Below, piece by piece: positions 34,853-43,437 of a stretch of DNA of 64,000 bases. The DNA comes from an uncultured Hymenobacter sp. GTDB lineage: Bacteria > Bacteroidota > Bacteroidia > Cytophagales > Hymenobacteraceae. The DNA lies in NCBI GenBank assembly GCA_913776615.1, contig CAJYPK010000050.1:62001-126000 (forward strand), given 5' to 3'. The translations under genes and the position numbers were made by a program. Numbering within the stretch: the stretch's first letter is position 1; each line of letters begins with the position of its first letter. The notes below the pieces were generated by a model that was not told the origin of the DNA, searched no databases, and saw nothing but the letters and a program-made list of their open reading frames with translations.

Positions 34853-35356
34853 ATGCTAAAATTTATGCGGCGCGGGCTTAGCTTTCTGGTTCTGGCGTGG
34901 TCGTTTATCGCCCTGGGCTCAAGCAGCGGGCTGGTGGCCGAGGCGCAAACTATCTCTGCCCCTCCTTCCCCTGGCAGACACGCGCCCATCACTATCCGGG
35001 GCGTGGTGCTCGACGACTCGCTGCGCGTACCGGTGGCCGATGCCTGGCTTTTCCTCAATGACACCAAGTACGGGGCCATCTCCGACGAGAAGGGGGAATT
35101 TACCTTCACTTTCCCGCCCGACTGGAAACCGGTGCGCGGCGGTACGCTCGTGCTGGAAGTGGCGACGGCTCCCTGGACCTTTAAGCCGCAACGGGTGCGG
35201 CTAGACTGGCGCACCTACGACCCGGCTCAGGTACTTACGCTGCGGCTGGCCTCGGCCCCCGGGCGTGGCCGGCCCAACTTACTGGGTTCCCGGTTGATGG
35301 CCCGCCCGGTACCGCCGCCCGTGTACCCGACGGGCCGGCACGGTGCCCGGCCGTAG
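34853..35356 (+). CDS. Secreted single-domain CarboxypepD_reg-like protein
   Basis: 167 residues from the ATG at 34853; the frame is open to 34760 but that part overlaps paralogue 3. Signal peptide (MLKFMRRGLSFLVLAWSFIALGSSSGLVAEAQ). One beta-sandwich regulatory-like domain follows (about 44-130: TIRGVVLDDSLRVPVADAWLFL, ISDEKGEFTFTFP). The basic, Pro-rich C-terminus is unstructured. It lacks the Cys-rich N-domain. Its position suggests the same operon and a related surface or periplasmic role. Confidence 0.75.
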   Translation: MLKFMRRGLSFLVLAWSFIALGSSSGLVAEAQTISAPPSPGRHAPITIRGVVLDDSLRVPVADAWLFLNDTKYGAISDEKGEFTFTFPPDWKPVRGGTLVLEVATAPWTFKPQRVRLDWRTYDPAQVLTLRLASAPGRGRPNLLGSRLMARPVPPPVYPTGRHGARP

Positions 35357-35397
35357 CCACCCAAACTTTTTGGGGCGTAAAAGCCTTATTCCAGGGT

Positions 35398-36471
35398 ATG
35401 ATGCGCCTTTCCACTGCCCTGCTACTAAGCCTTTTCTTATCGGCCTGCTCTTCTTTCAAGCCAGTACCCACTACCCGCTTCAATCCGCCCGCCACCCGCG
35501 CCGAGCTGCCCCACGAGGAGGCCGTGCACCCCAAGAATTCGCTGGAATGGTGGTACCTCACCGGCCACCTGCGCGACCAGGCCAGCGGCGAGGAGTTTGG
35601 CATCGAGTACGTCTTTTTTCACTTCAATCTGAAGGATGGGAAGGACGACTACCAGATGGTGAACGTGGCCATCACCGACCCCAAGGGCCAGCAATTCCAC
35701 TACGACTACCAGCTCGACAAGCTGCCGCGCCTGCTCACCGACTCGCTGCCGCTGCGCCTGCGCGATAGCAAGGCCGGGCAAATCTGGAAATTCGACGGCC
35801 AGGAGGGCAAGTACCAGTTCTCAGCCGCCCTCACCGGCAAAAACAACCAGGGCTACGCCCTCAACCTCAGCACCACGCCCACTAAGCCCGTGTTGCTGCA
35901 CGGCGGCACCGGCTACGAAAACTACGGCCCGGGCATCGTGGCGGGCTACTATTCCTACCCCCGGCTGGCCACCACCGGCACCCTCACGGTGGGCGGCCAG
36001 GTGCACCAGGTAAGCGGCGAGCTGTGGTACGACCGCCAGTGGAACTGCACGTCTATCGTCGCCAAGGGCGTGGGCTGGGACTGGCTCAGCATCCAGCTCG
36101 ATCAACCGCGCGAGGAGCTGATGCTCAACACCCTGCGCAACACCGAAACCGGCCAGCAGCTCAACAACGGCTCCTTTTATGGCGCGGCCAACGAGAACGT
36201 GCACCTCAATGGCTCCGATTTTACCCTCACGCCCCTCACCTCCTGGACCAGCCCCAGGTCGAAGAAAACGTACCCGGCCAAGTGGCGCGTGCAGGTGCCC
36301 AGCCAGGGCTACGACCTCTTAGTAGAGCCCCTCGTGCCGCAACAGGAGCTGGCGCTGCGGTTTTTCCACGCTTTCACCATGTACTACTGGGAAGGCATGT
36401 GCAAGGTGACGGGCACCCACCGCGGCCAGCCCGTGACGGGTAAGGCCTACGTGGAGATTACGAACCGGTAG
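35398..36471 (+). CDS. Lipocalin-like / carotenoid 1,2-hydratase family lipoprotein
   Basis: 357 residues. Lipoprotein signal peptide with lipobox LSAC (Cys17). The mature protein is of the CrtC/AttH-like lipocalin fold family: NSLEWWYLTGHLRDQASGEEFGIEYVFFHF near the start, SGELWYDRQW and GWDWLSIQLD in the middle, KWRVQVPSQGYDL later. Members with CrtC names hydrate carotenoids, but most outer-membrane lipoproteins of this family have no tested function. The gene could alternatively begin one codon later (second Met). Confidence 0.87.
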   Translation: MMRLSTALLLSLFLSACSSFKPVPTTRFNPPATRAELPHEEAVHPKNSLEWWYLTGHLRDQASGEEFGIEYVFFHFNLKDGKDDYQMVNVAITDPKGQQFHYDYQLDKLPRLLTDSLPLRLRDSKAGQIWKFDGQEGKYQFSAALTGKNNQGYALNLSTTPTKPVLLHGGTGYENYGPGIVAGYYSYPRLATTGTLTVGGQVHQVSGELWYDRQWNCTSIVAKGVGWDWLSIQLDQPREELMLNTLRNTETGQQLNNGSFYGAANENVHLNGSDFTLTPLTSWTSPRSKKTYPAKWRVQVPSQGYDLLVEPLVPQQELALRFFHAFTMYYWEGMCKVTGTHRGQPVTGKAYVEITNR

Positions 36472-36587
36472 CGTAGGGCCGGGCGCTGGGTGGCAGGTAA
36501 GCTTGACCATAGCCCCGGCGCGGCGGCACTAGTAGCTTCGTGGCCGGAAGGCCCGCGCTCCGGCGGGCTGCAAGCCCCTTACTCTGC

Positions 36588-37331
36588 ATGCTGAAACGTG
36601 ATTTTATCAAAAACGCCGCCGCCTTTGCCCTGAGTGCGCTGGTGAGCCCCGCCGTACTGGCCCGGGCGCAGGAAGAGCGTTTCCTGCGCGAGGCCCGTGC
36701 CACGCCGCTGGCCGATGGGCCGTTTACGCTGCCGCCCCTGCCCTACGCCTTCAACGCACTGGAGCCGCACATCGACGCCCGCACGATGGAAATTCACCAC
36801 GACGCGCACCACAAAACCTACGTGTCGAAGCTGAACGAGGCCGTGGCCGGCAAGCCCCAGGAAAAGCTCCCGCTGGCCGACCTGCTCGCCACCGCCAGCC
36901 AGCAGCCCGACGCCATCCGCAACAACGCGGGCGGCCACTACAACCACTCCATGTTCTGGACCCTGCTGGCTCCCAAGGGCGGCGGGCAGCCCACCGGCGC
37001 GCTGGCTACGGCTATTACCAAGGATTTCGGCTCGTTCGAGAAATTCAAGGAGGAATTCGCCAAAGCTGCCACCAGCCGCTTCGGCTCGGGCTGGGCCTGG
37101 CTGAGCGTGGACAAGGCCGGTAAGCTCTTTATTTCCAGCACCCCCAACCAGGACAATCCGCTCATGGACCTGCCCGGCATCCAGCGCGGCACCCCCGTGC
37201 TGGGTCTCGACGTGTGGGAGCACGCTTATTATTTGAAATATCAGAACAAGCGCCCCGACTACGTAGCCGCCTTCTGGAACGTAGTCAACTGGCCCGAAGC
37301 CGACCGCCGCTTCACCACCACGAAGAAATAA
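36588..37331 (+). CDS. sodA: Exported superoxide dismutase, Mn type
   Basis: 247 residues from the ATG at 36588. An N-terminal export signal with KRDFIKN followed by a hydrophobic stretch ending ARAQ resembles a Tat signal with Lys-Arg in place of Arg-Arg. Metal ligands: His in MEIHHDAHH (70/71), His120 in [10 protein letters not shown], Asp208 and His212 in LDVWEHAYY. Gln188 in NQDNPL and the Gly pair before His120 favour manganese over iron. The catalytic domain is complete. Its stop codon is one base before a 29-bp palindrome that fills the gap to chrA. Confidence 0.93.
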   Translation: MLKRDFIKNAAAFALSALVSPAVLARAQEERFLREARATPLADGPFTLPPLPYAFNALEPHIDARTMEIHHDAHHKTYVSKLNEAVAGKPQEKLPLADLLATASQQPDAIRNNAGGHYNHSMFWTLLAPKGGGQPTGALATAITKDFGSFEKFKEEFAKAATSRFGSGWAWLSVDKAGKLFISSTPNQDNPLMDLPGIQRGTPVLGLDVWEHAYYLKYQNKRPDYVAAFWNVVNWPEADRRFTTTKK

Positions 37332-37411
37332 TGTAGGGTAAGCTTTAGCTTGCCCGGCGTCGGACGAGCCGCGCCCCACCTCACGCCGGGCAAGCTAAAG
37401 CTTACCCTACA
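37332..37411. repeat. Palindromic repeat, family 2 (TGTAGGGTAAGC), copy A
   Basis: Perfect 29-bp arms at 37332-37360 and 37383-37411 with a 22-base loop. It begins immediately after the SOD stop codon and contains the chrA stop codon (37407-37409) in its other edge, so the whole gap between these convergent genes is the element. Copy B is at 48752-48826. Confidence 0.95.
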
Positions 37412-38690
37412 CCAGCAGCCCTGCTAGCAGCGCCGCCCCCACTATCACCACGCTCGGCACCTTTTCCCAGAGTAAGAGCAAGAACGTCAGCCCTACCAGC
37501 ACGGGGTTGAGCGGCAGGTGCCAGGGGGGCAACGGGCTAGGCAGGGGCAATAGGCGGTCGGGCAGCGGGTGGTAGAGCAGCAGCGCCGCTGCGCACACCA
37601 GGCCGGCGCTCACGGCGTTCACCCCTTCGAGCGAGGCTTTTACCACGCGGTATTGCCGCAGGCTGTCCCAGAAGCGGATAACGAAGAATATCAAGAAGGT
37701 ACCGGGTAGAAAAATCCCCACCGCGCCCACGGCGGCCCCCAGTAGCTGCGGGCCGGGGCCGCCCAGCGGCCGCATGGCCAGCGCCCCGATGTAGGAGGCA
37801 AAGGAGAAATTAGGCCCGGGCAGCGCCTGCACCAGCCCCAGCCCCGACAAAAACTCCGGTCCGGTGAGGTAGCGCTTGTACTCCACAAACTCGGCGAAGA
37901 GCAGCGGGGCCAGCACCTGCCCGCCCCCGAAGACCAGCGAGCCGTTGCGGTAAAAATTCTCGAATAGCCGCACCGGCAGCAGCTGCGTGTAGTGCCCCAG
38001 CAGGGCCGCCACTAAGAAGGTGCCCAACCACAGCAAGCCATTCGCCCACTCCACGCGAATGGGCTTCTTGTCGGGCACGATGGCGTGCCGGCGGTAGCGT
38101 AGCGTGGTCACGGCCCCGCCTGCCAGCAGCAACAGCGGCAGCACCCCCGGCAGCTGAAAAAAATACGCCACCATCGAGGCCACTACCATCAGGGCCACCG
38201 AGGTTTTGGTATGGATGACTTTCTCGGCGATGCGGTAGGCCGAAAACGCCACGAAGCCCACCGCCACCGGCTGCACAAACTGCACCAGCCGCGCCGTGAG
38301 CGCCGTGTCGAAGCGGGTGAGCAGCAACCCGGCCAGCGTCATGATGGTAACGGCCGGTAAACACCAGATAAACAGCGTGAGGTAAGCCAGATTAGGCCCC
38401 CCCAGCCGGAAGCCGATGGCCGTCATGGTCTGGGTGGAGGTGGGGCCGGGCAGCAGCGCGCACAGCGCTTGCAGCTCCAGCAGCTCGGCGGCGGTGAGGT
38501 AGCGGCGCTTATGCACGAGCAGCCGAAACATCATGGCCAGGTGCGCCTGCGGCCCGCCGAAGGCCGTGCAGGCCAGCGCCGCTACGTCTTTCAAAAAGAT
38601 GATGCTGCGCACCCGGCGCGTTCGCAGGCCCGAGCGCCGCGGGGGGGGCGTCAGCGATACGGGCGGGGGTGGGGTGGCGTCGGGGAGCAA
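37407..38690 (-). CDS. chrA: Chromate ion transporter (CHR) family protein, two-domain
   Basis: 427 residues, two homologous halves with about ten to twelve transmembrane segments. Each half shows the family motifs: AFGGPQAHLAMM and ALLPGPTSTQ in the first, VFGGGQVLAPLL and QALPGPNFSF in the second. The family exports chromate or transports other oxyanions; the real substrate is unknown. The start is TTG at 38690 (no ATG available); a GTG at 38612, just before the first hydrophobic region, is a good alternative. The stop codon is supplied by the palindromic element. Confidence 0.9.
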   Translation of the reverse strand: MLPDATPPPPVSLTPPPRRSGLRTRRVRSIIFLKDVAALACTAFGGPQAHLAMMFRLLVHKRRYLTAAELLELQALCALLPGPTSTQTMTAIGFRLGGPNLAYLTLFIWCLPAVTIMTLAGLLLTRFDTALTARLVQFVQPVAVGFVAFSAYRIAEKVIHTKTSVALMVVASMVAYFFQLPGVLPLLLLAGGAVTTLRYRRHAIVPDKKPIRVEWANGLLWLGTFLVAALLGHYTQLLPVRLFENFYRNGSLVFGGGQVLAPLLFAEFVEYKRYLTGPEFLSGLGLVQALPGPNFSFASYIGALAMRPLGGPGPQLLGAAVGAVGIFLPGTFLIFFVIRFWDSLRQYRVVKASLEGVNAVSAGLVCAAALLLYHPLPDRLLPLPSPLPPWHLPLNPVLVGLTFLLLLWEKVPSVVIVGAALLAGLLV

Positions 38691-38976
38691 GCAGCAGGGC
38701 GGTAAAACGGGCGTCCGAAGATAAGGAAAAGGCCTAACTATGAAACAGGCTTTTAGGCGCTAGCCTGCGGTAAGGGCCTCCCCCGCCCTTCACCTAACGC
38801 TTACCAAATCCGCCTTCTACCCGGCTTGCCCAGCTGTTCAGCCGGGATTTATACGGAGCTAAAAACGGGTACTTTCCAACTGCATTTGCGAGTAAATCCT
38901 CTCTTTATGAGTCGTATACATCACAGTGGGCTGCGGCTCTCCTTCTACCATCTTCCTTCTTTCCTTTTCCACAGCT

Positions 38977-39423
38977 ATGAAAAACAAATGGCTTTCGCTG
39001 CTGACCTGCGCGTTGTTGTGCTCGTCGGCCGCCGTCTTCACGGCCTGCGACGATGACGACGACGTAACGCCCAGCACTACGTCGGGCACCACAGCCGGTA
39101 CTACCTCGGGCACTACTGCTGGCACCACGAGCGGCACCACCGCCGGCTCAACCACGGGTACCACAAGTGGCACCACTGCTGGCTCGACCACAGGCACTAC
39201 GGCGGGTACTACGGCTGGCTCAACTACCGGCACTACGAGCGGCACTACCGCTGGTTCAACTACCGGCACTACGGCGGGTACCACGAGCGGTTCGACCACT
39301 GGTACCACGGCCGGTACCACGAGCGGCTCTACTACGGGTACCACGGCGGGCACTACGAGCGGCTCTACTACGGGCACTACCAGCGGCTCCACTACCGGGG
39401 GCAGCACCGGCGGCACAACCTAA
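38977..39423 (+). CDS. Surface lipoprotein with Gly/Thr/Ser/Ala repeat region
   Basis: 148 residues from the ATG at 38977. Lipobox FTAC with Cys24, followed by five Asp. An acidic run at positions +1 to +5 of the mature lipoprotein is the Bacteroidota lipoprotein export signal, which predicts surface exposure. The rest (about 33-148) consists only of Gly, Thr, Ser and Ala in imperfect units such as TTSGTTAG and STTGTTAG. No domain; likely a flexible surface stalk. The DNA is a degenerate minisatellite and may vary in length between strains. Followed by a strong terminator. Confidence 0.8.
   Translation: MKNKWLSLLTCALLCSSAAVFTACDDDDDVTPSTTSGTTAGTTSGTTAGTTSGTTAGSTTGTTSGTTAGSTTGTTAGTTAGSTTGTTSGTTAGSTTGTTAGTTSGSTTGTTAGTTSGSTTGTTAGTTSGSTTGTTSGSTTGGSTGGTT
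39075..39420 (+). repeat. Degenerate coding minisatellite
   Basis: About 345 bases of imperfect 12- and 24-base units (GGCACTACN, GGYACCACG and similar) encoding the Thr/Gly/Ser repeat. Synonymous differences between units show it is not freshly expanded. Confidence 0.85.
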
Positions 39424-39430
39424 GCCGGGA

Positions 39431-39488
39431 GCCATACGCAAAAAAGCGGCCCGCCTCAGTTGAAGCGGGCCGCTTTTTTGCGTATGGC
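39431..39488. terminator. 24-bp bidirectional hairpin terminator
   Basis: Arms 39431-39454 and 39465-39488 are perfect complements, with AAAAAAGCGGCCCGC/GCGGGCCGCTTTTTT at the inner end. It lies between the repeat lipoprotein and the convergent dioxygenase gene. Confidence 0.92.
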
Positions 39489-39496
39489 CTGAAAGC

Positions 39497-40474
39497 TTAT
39501 TTCTTCTTGAGGCCCAATTCGATAAGCCGCTCATTCAAGAACTCACCGGCCGTAATGTCGGCCTCCTTCTTGGGATTATCTTCCGTTACGAGGTGCGGCA
39601 GGGCGGCCAGGCTCATTTCGGAGCGCGGGTGCATGAAGAACGGGATGCTGTAGCGCGAGGTGTTCATCTTCTCGCGGGGCGGGTTGACCACGCGGTGGAT
39701 GGTGCTCTTGAGCACGCCGTTGGTGAGGCGCTGGAGCATGTCGCCCACGTTGACTACGATCTGGTCGGGCAGGGCAGTGATGCTGATCCAGGCGCCGTCG
39801 CGGCGCTTCACTTGCAGGCCGTCGGCGCTGGCCCCCATCAGCAGGGTGATGAGGTTGATGTCGCCGTGCTCGGCGGCGCGCACCGCGTCGGCGGGTACGG
39901 CGTCGGGGTCTTCGATGGGGAAGTAGTGAATGGGGCGCAGAATGCTGTTGCCGTTCTTCACTTTGTCATCGAAGTAGTTTTCCGGCAGTTCCAGGTACAG
40001 CGCGATGGCGCGCAGCACGTCCTTGCCGGCGGCTTCCAGGGTGCGGTAGGCCTTCATGGTGCTTTGCTCGAAGCGGGGCACCTCGGCGGGCCAGATGTTG
40101 GCCGGGTAGTCGTTTTTCACCGGGTCATTCTCGTCGAGCACTTCCTGGCCCACGTGGAAAAATTCCTTCAGGTCGCCGGTGTTGCGGCCCTTGGCGTGCT
40201 CTTTCCCCTTGCTGATGTAGCCGCGCTGGCCCGCTAGCTCGGGTACTTCGTAGCTCTGCTTGGCCTGGTCGGGCAGCTGGAAAAACTCTTGCACGTCGGC
40301 GTACAGCTCCTTGGTCTGGTCCTCGTTGAGGCCGTGGTTTTTGAGGGCGATGAAGCCGATGCTCTGGTAAGCATCGCCCAGCTCCTGCACAAATTTGGCC
40401 TTGCGGGCGGGGTCGCCCGAGCGGAAATCCGCCAAATCGAGTGAAGGGATGTGGTCAGGCAGGTTATCAGCCAT
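39497..40474 (-). CDS. Isopenicillin N synthase family Fe(II)/2-oxoglutarate dioxygenase
   Basis: 325 residues. The N-terminal DIOX_N region (IPSLDLADF, IGFIALKNHGL) and C-terminal jelly-roll domain are complete. Iron ligands His203, Asp205 (AAEHGDINLITLL) and His260 (KSTIHRV); co-substrate pair Arg274 and Ser276 (RYSIPFF). Such proteins hydroxylate or desaturate small molecules, and several bacterial members have no known substrate. No biosynthetic partners nearby, so the reaction cannot be assigned. Confidence 0.92.
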   Translation of the reverse strand: MADNLPDHIPSLDLADFRSGDPARKAKFVQELGDAYQSIGFIALKNHGLNEDQTKELYADVQEFFQLPDQAKQSYEVPELAGQRGYISKGKEHAKGRNTGDLKEFFHVGQEVLDENDPVKNDYPANIWPAEVPRFEQSTMKAYRTLEAAGKDVLRAIALYLELPENYFDDKVKNGNSILRPIHYFPIEDPDAVPADAVRAAEHGDINLITLLMGASADGLQVKRRDGAWISITALPDQIVVNVGDMLQRLTNGVLKSTIHRVVNPPREKMNTSRYSIPFFMHPRSEMSLAALPHLVTEDNPKKEADITAGEFLNERLIELGLKKK

Positions 40475-40679
40475 AAAATAAGTAGGGTGGTTACTTGCTG
40501 ATTAGTGACTGTTAACTACTGGTAGCGGGCCGCAACGGCAGCGGGCTTTGCGCGGAGCCCGCCGCTGGCGCAGCCTGCCAGCAGCAACCAGTAGTTACCT
40601 AATGCGAAGGTAATACAAAACCTTATGCCCATCGGTTCGCGTAATGGGCCAGTTACTCACCTTCTTCTGTTTCTTTCAC

Positions 40680-41549
40680 ATGCCTCGCCTCACTGCTCCG
40701 TTTACCGGCTCACTGGCCCTGGCTGCGCTGGCCTTCCTGGCTAGCTGCAGCGCTTCCCAACAAGCTGAAACCACCACTACCGGCCCCGCCGACCGCCCCG
40801 AAGCCATTGGGGCGCAGCGCACTACTTCTACCGTTTCGGGCCAGGCCCAGGCCAAGGGTGGCATTACGCTCACGCCCTACAACGACTCGCCCAAGTTCCC
40901 CACGGCCCAGTTGCGCGTCAACGCGCCCATCGACGGCTCCACGGTACCCAGCGGCGAGGTGGCGTTTTCGTACGACCTCACCAACTTTCAGCTGACCAAG
41001 ATGACGGACAGCGACCACGCCATGCAGATGGCCAACTCGATGAAGGGCCAGCACATCCACAACATCGTGGACAACCAGCCCTACACCGCCCACTACGACA
41101 CCAAGTTCACCAAGCCCATCGCCGACGGTCAGCACGTCATCCTGTCCTTCCTGTCGCGCTCCTACCACGAAAGCCTCAAGCACCGGGGCGCCTACGACCT
41201 GCGCACCATCACGGTGGGCACGCCGGCCCCCGGCACCCCGCCCATGGCCTTCGACGCCAAGGCTCCGCACCTGTTTTATAGCCGCCCCAAGGATAAGTAC
41301 GAAGGCAAAGACGCCCAGAAGATTATGCTGGATTTCTACCTCGTGAACACTACCCTGGCCCCCGACGGCAACAAGGTGCGCGCCACCATCAACGGCAATG
41401 AGTTCATGCTCGACCAGTGGCTGCCCTACATGATGGAAGGCCTGCCCGCTGGCCAGGCAACCATCAAGCTGGAGCTGCTCGACAGCAGCGGCAACCTCAT
41501 CCCCGGGCCGTACAACTCGGTGACGCGGACCATTACGGTAGCGCCCTAA
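40680..41549 (+). CDS. Hypothetical lipoprotein
   Basis: 289 residues from the ATG at 40680. Lipobox LASC (Cys23) followed by a Gln/Thr-rich spacer. The mature part is beta-rich, with an Ig-like pattern (LRVNAPIDGSTVPSGEVAFSYDLTNFQL, then TIKLELLDSSGNLIPGPYNSVTRTITV) and a His-rich stretch KGQHIHNIVDNQPYTAHYD. Conserved-looking but I cannot name a family. It stands alone between divergent and convergent neighbours. Confidence 0.8.
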   Translation: MPRLTAPFTGSLALAALAFLASCSASQQAETTTTGPADRPEAIGAQRTTSTVSGQAQAKGGITLTPYNDSPKFPTAQLRVNAPIDGSTVPSGEVAFSYDLTNFQLTKMTDSDHAMQMANSMKGQHIHNIVDNQPYTAHYDTKFTKPIADGQHVILSFLSRSYHESLKHRGAYDLRTITVGTPAPGTPPMAFDAKAPHLFYSRPKDKYEGKDAQKIMLDFYLVNTTLAPDGNKVRATINGNEFMLDQWLPYMMEGLPAGQATIKLELLDSSGNLIPGPYNSVTRTITVAP

Positions 41550-41583
41550 GCTCTGCATGACAAACGCTTTTTTTAAGCTTTTT

Positions 41584-42969
41584 CTACCCTATTAGCTTCG
41601 TTACCAACGCCTGCACCTCCGGCTTGTCGTAATCCGCTTCTTCCTGAATGTGCGGCATCAGCTGCTGCATGGTCGCCTCCTGCCGCTGGCCCGCCGCCCA
41701 GGCCTCGGCGTAGGGCGTATCGGGCGAAAACGTGACGCGTGAGTACAGCGGCAGCCACTGCCCCGGAAACTGTGCCGCGATTTTGCTTTCGATGCGCTTG
41801 CGGAGTAGGAAGCGCGGGTCAGCCACGTGATCACGCATCTCCACGAAGTTGTAGAGGGCCAGCTCGGCCATCGCGTCGGTGTTGGGCTTGCGCAGGCGCT
41901 CAAACTGGTCGAGCACCGCGCCCCAGTTGTCTTCGCCCAGCTCGTCGAGCAGGCGGTCGAGCACGGTGCAGTCTTCGAAGCCCGCGTTCATACCCTGGCC
42001 GTAGAACGGCACGATGGCGTGGGCCGCGTCGCCGAGCAGCAACACCGAATCCTGGTAGCTCCAGGGCCAGCAGCGAATCGTGACGAGCGAGCCCGTGGGA
42101 TGATCGAAAAACTCGGTGTCGAGCTCCGGCATCAGCGGCACCACGTCGGGAAACACCTCGTCGAAAAACTTCTCCACTTCCTCGGGCGTGCGCAGGCTGT
42201 CGAACGAGAGCTTGCCCTCATAAGGAAAAAACAGCGTAGCGTTGAACGAGCCGTCGAGGTTGGGCAGGGCAATCATCAGGTAATTGCCCCGGGGCCAGAT
42301 GTGCAGCGCGTTCTTTTCCAGCTGCCAGGTGCCGCCCGGCCCCGCCGCGATGGTCAGCTCCTTGTAGCCGTACTCCAGGTACTGCTGCGAATAATCGGCC
42401 CGGTCGAGGCGCTGCATGGCCCCGCGCACCGCCGACCACGCACCATCGACCCCAAACAGCCGCTGGTACGGCACGTCGTACTCGCGGGCGCTGGCCACGT
42501 CGCGCAGGTGCAGCCGGCGACCGGGCAGGTCGAGCCCCGTTAGCTTCTGGCCGAAGGTAATTTCTACGTTGGGCCGGGCCTCTACCAAGTCGAGCAGCGT
42601 GCGGTTGAGGCTGTCGCGGCTCACCGAGAAAATCGCCTGCCCCTCCTGCCCGTAGGGCTGGTAGGTGAGTTGCCCGTGCTGGTCGTGCATCACGCGGCGA
42701 TACATCGGAATGCCCACCTTGCGAATATCGTCGGTAATGCCCACCCCCGCCAGCCCGCGCCAGCCCCGGTCCGAGAGCGCCAGGTTGATGGAGCGAGCCT
42801 CGCGCAGCCCACCCCGGCGGGGGTCGGGCAGGCGTTCGTAGATATGCACCGGGTGGCCCCGCCGCGTGAGGTAGAGGGCCAGCAGCGTGCCCACCAGGCC
42901 CGCGCCCATGATAACGAGCGGCTCGGCCGCGGGTGGCGCGGCGGCGGAGGTAGCGAGAGAAGAATCCAT
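41584..42969 (-). CDS. kmo: Kynurenine 3-monooxygenase
   Basis: 461 residues. FAD/NADPH enzyme hydroxylating L-kynurenine to 3-hydroxykynurenine. FAD-binding GxGxxG motif VIMGAGLVGTLLALYL; RSINLALSDRGWRGL is a KMO hallmark; late FAD motif LLLGDAAHAIVPFYGQGMNAGFEDC; a C-terminal hydrophilic region replaces the eukaryotic membrane anchor. Its product is the substrate of KynU (10.2 kb). Stop codon lies 35 bases from the convergent lipoprotein gene with little room for a terminator. Confidence 0.96.
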   Translation of the reverse strand: MDSSLATSAAAPPAAEPLVIMGAGLVGTLLALYLTRRGHPVHIYERLPDPRRGGLREARSINLALSDRGWRGLAGVGITDDIRKVGIPMYRRVMHDQHGQLTYQPYGQEGQAIFSVSRDSLNRTLLDLVEARPNVEITFGQKLTGLDLPGRRLHLRDVASAREYDVPYQRLFGVDGAWSAVRGAMQRLDRADYSQQYLEYGYKELTIAAGPGGTWQLEKNALHIWPRGNYLMIALPNLDGSFNATLFFPYEGKLSFDSLRTPEEVEKFFDEVFPDVVPLMPELDTEFFDHPTGSLVTIRCWPWSYQDSVLLLGDAAHAIVPFYGQGMNAGFEDCTVLDRLLDELGEDNWGAVLDQFERLRKPNTDAMAELALYNFVEMRDHVADPRFLLRKRIESKIAAQFPGQWLPLYSRVTFSPDTPYAEAWAAGQRQEATMQQLMPHIQEEADYDKPEVQALVTKLIG

Positions 42970-43009
42970 GCGAGGAAGGTAGCCGCAATGCCAGCGGCCG
43001 AATGGGTCG

Positions 43010-43420
43010 CTATTTCAGGCTGGCGAGCGGGTAGATGAAAGACTGGGAGCTGGAGCCATTACGCGGCGACGTGAGGCTGCGCCGGAAGGTAGCCTGGGCG
43101 CTCACCGCCTGGTAGCTGGCCGGCTGGGCCAGGTCGGCTACCAGCAGGTGCGCCAGCTTGCGCATGCGCTGCCTGAGGCTATCGGGCTGCTGCTCGGGCG
43201 AGCCGGTGGGATTGATGACCTCCAGCGTGAGCACCGCCGGCGCGCCGGCGCTGGCCTCGGTGGCCGCAACTTTCACTTGCTCGGCGTGCAGCAGCTGCGC
43301 CTGCCGCTCGAAAGCGGTCCGGTGCTGCTGCGTCAGGGCCACGCTAGGCGCTATTTCTATCTGTGAGCCGCAGGCCGTTAGGCCAGCCGCCAGCAACCCC
43401 AGCCACCAAGGCATTTTCAT
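43010..43420 (-). CDS. Small hypothetical lipoprotein
   Basis: 136 residues from the ATG at 43420 (43432 and 43414 are also possible starts). Lipobox LTAC. The mature part is short and mixed alpha/beta (VALTQQHRTAFERQAQLLHAEQVKV, AVLTLEVINPTGSPEQQPDSLRQRMRKLAHLLVADL) with a Ser-rich tail. No family recognised. Seventeen bases downstream of msrC and probably in its operon. Confidence 0.72.
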   Translation of the reverse strand: MKMPWWLGLLAAGLTACGSQIEIAPSVALTQQHRTAFERQAQLLHAEQVKVAATEASAGAPAVLTLEVINPTGSPEQQPDSLRQRMRKLAHLLVADLAQPASYQAVSAQATFRRSLTSPRNGSSSQSFIYPLASLK

Positions 43421-43437
43421 CTTAGTACCCATTATTT

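Noticed and set aside
39075-39420. Repeat region considered as a CRISPR array
   Set aside because: Units are short, imperfect, contiguous and in frame with a lipoprotein; there are no spacers and no cas genes.
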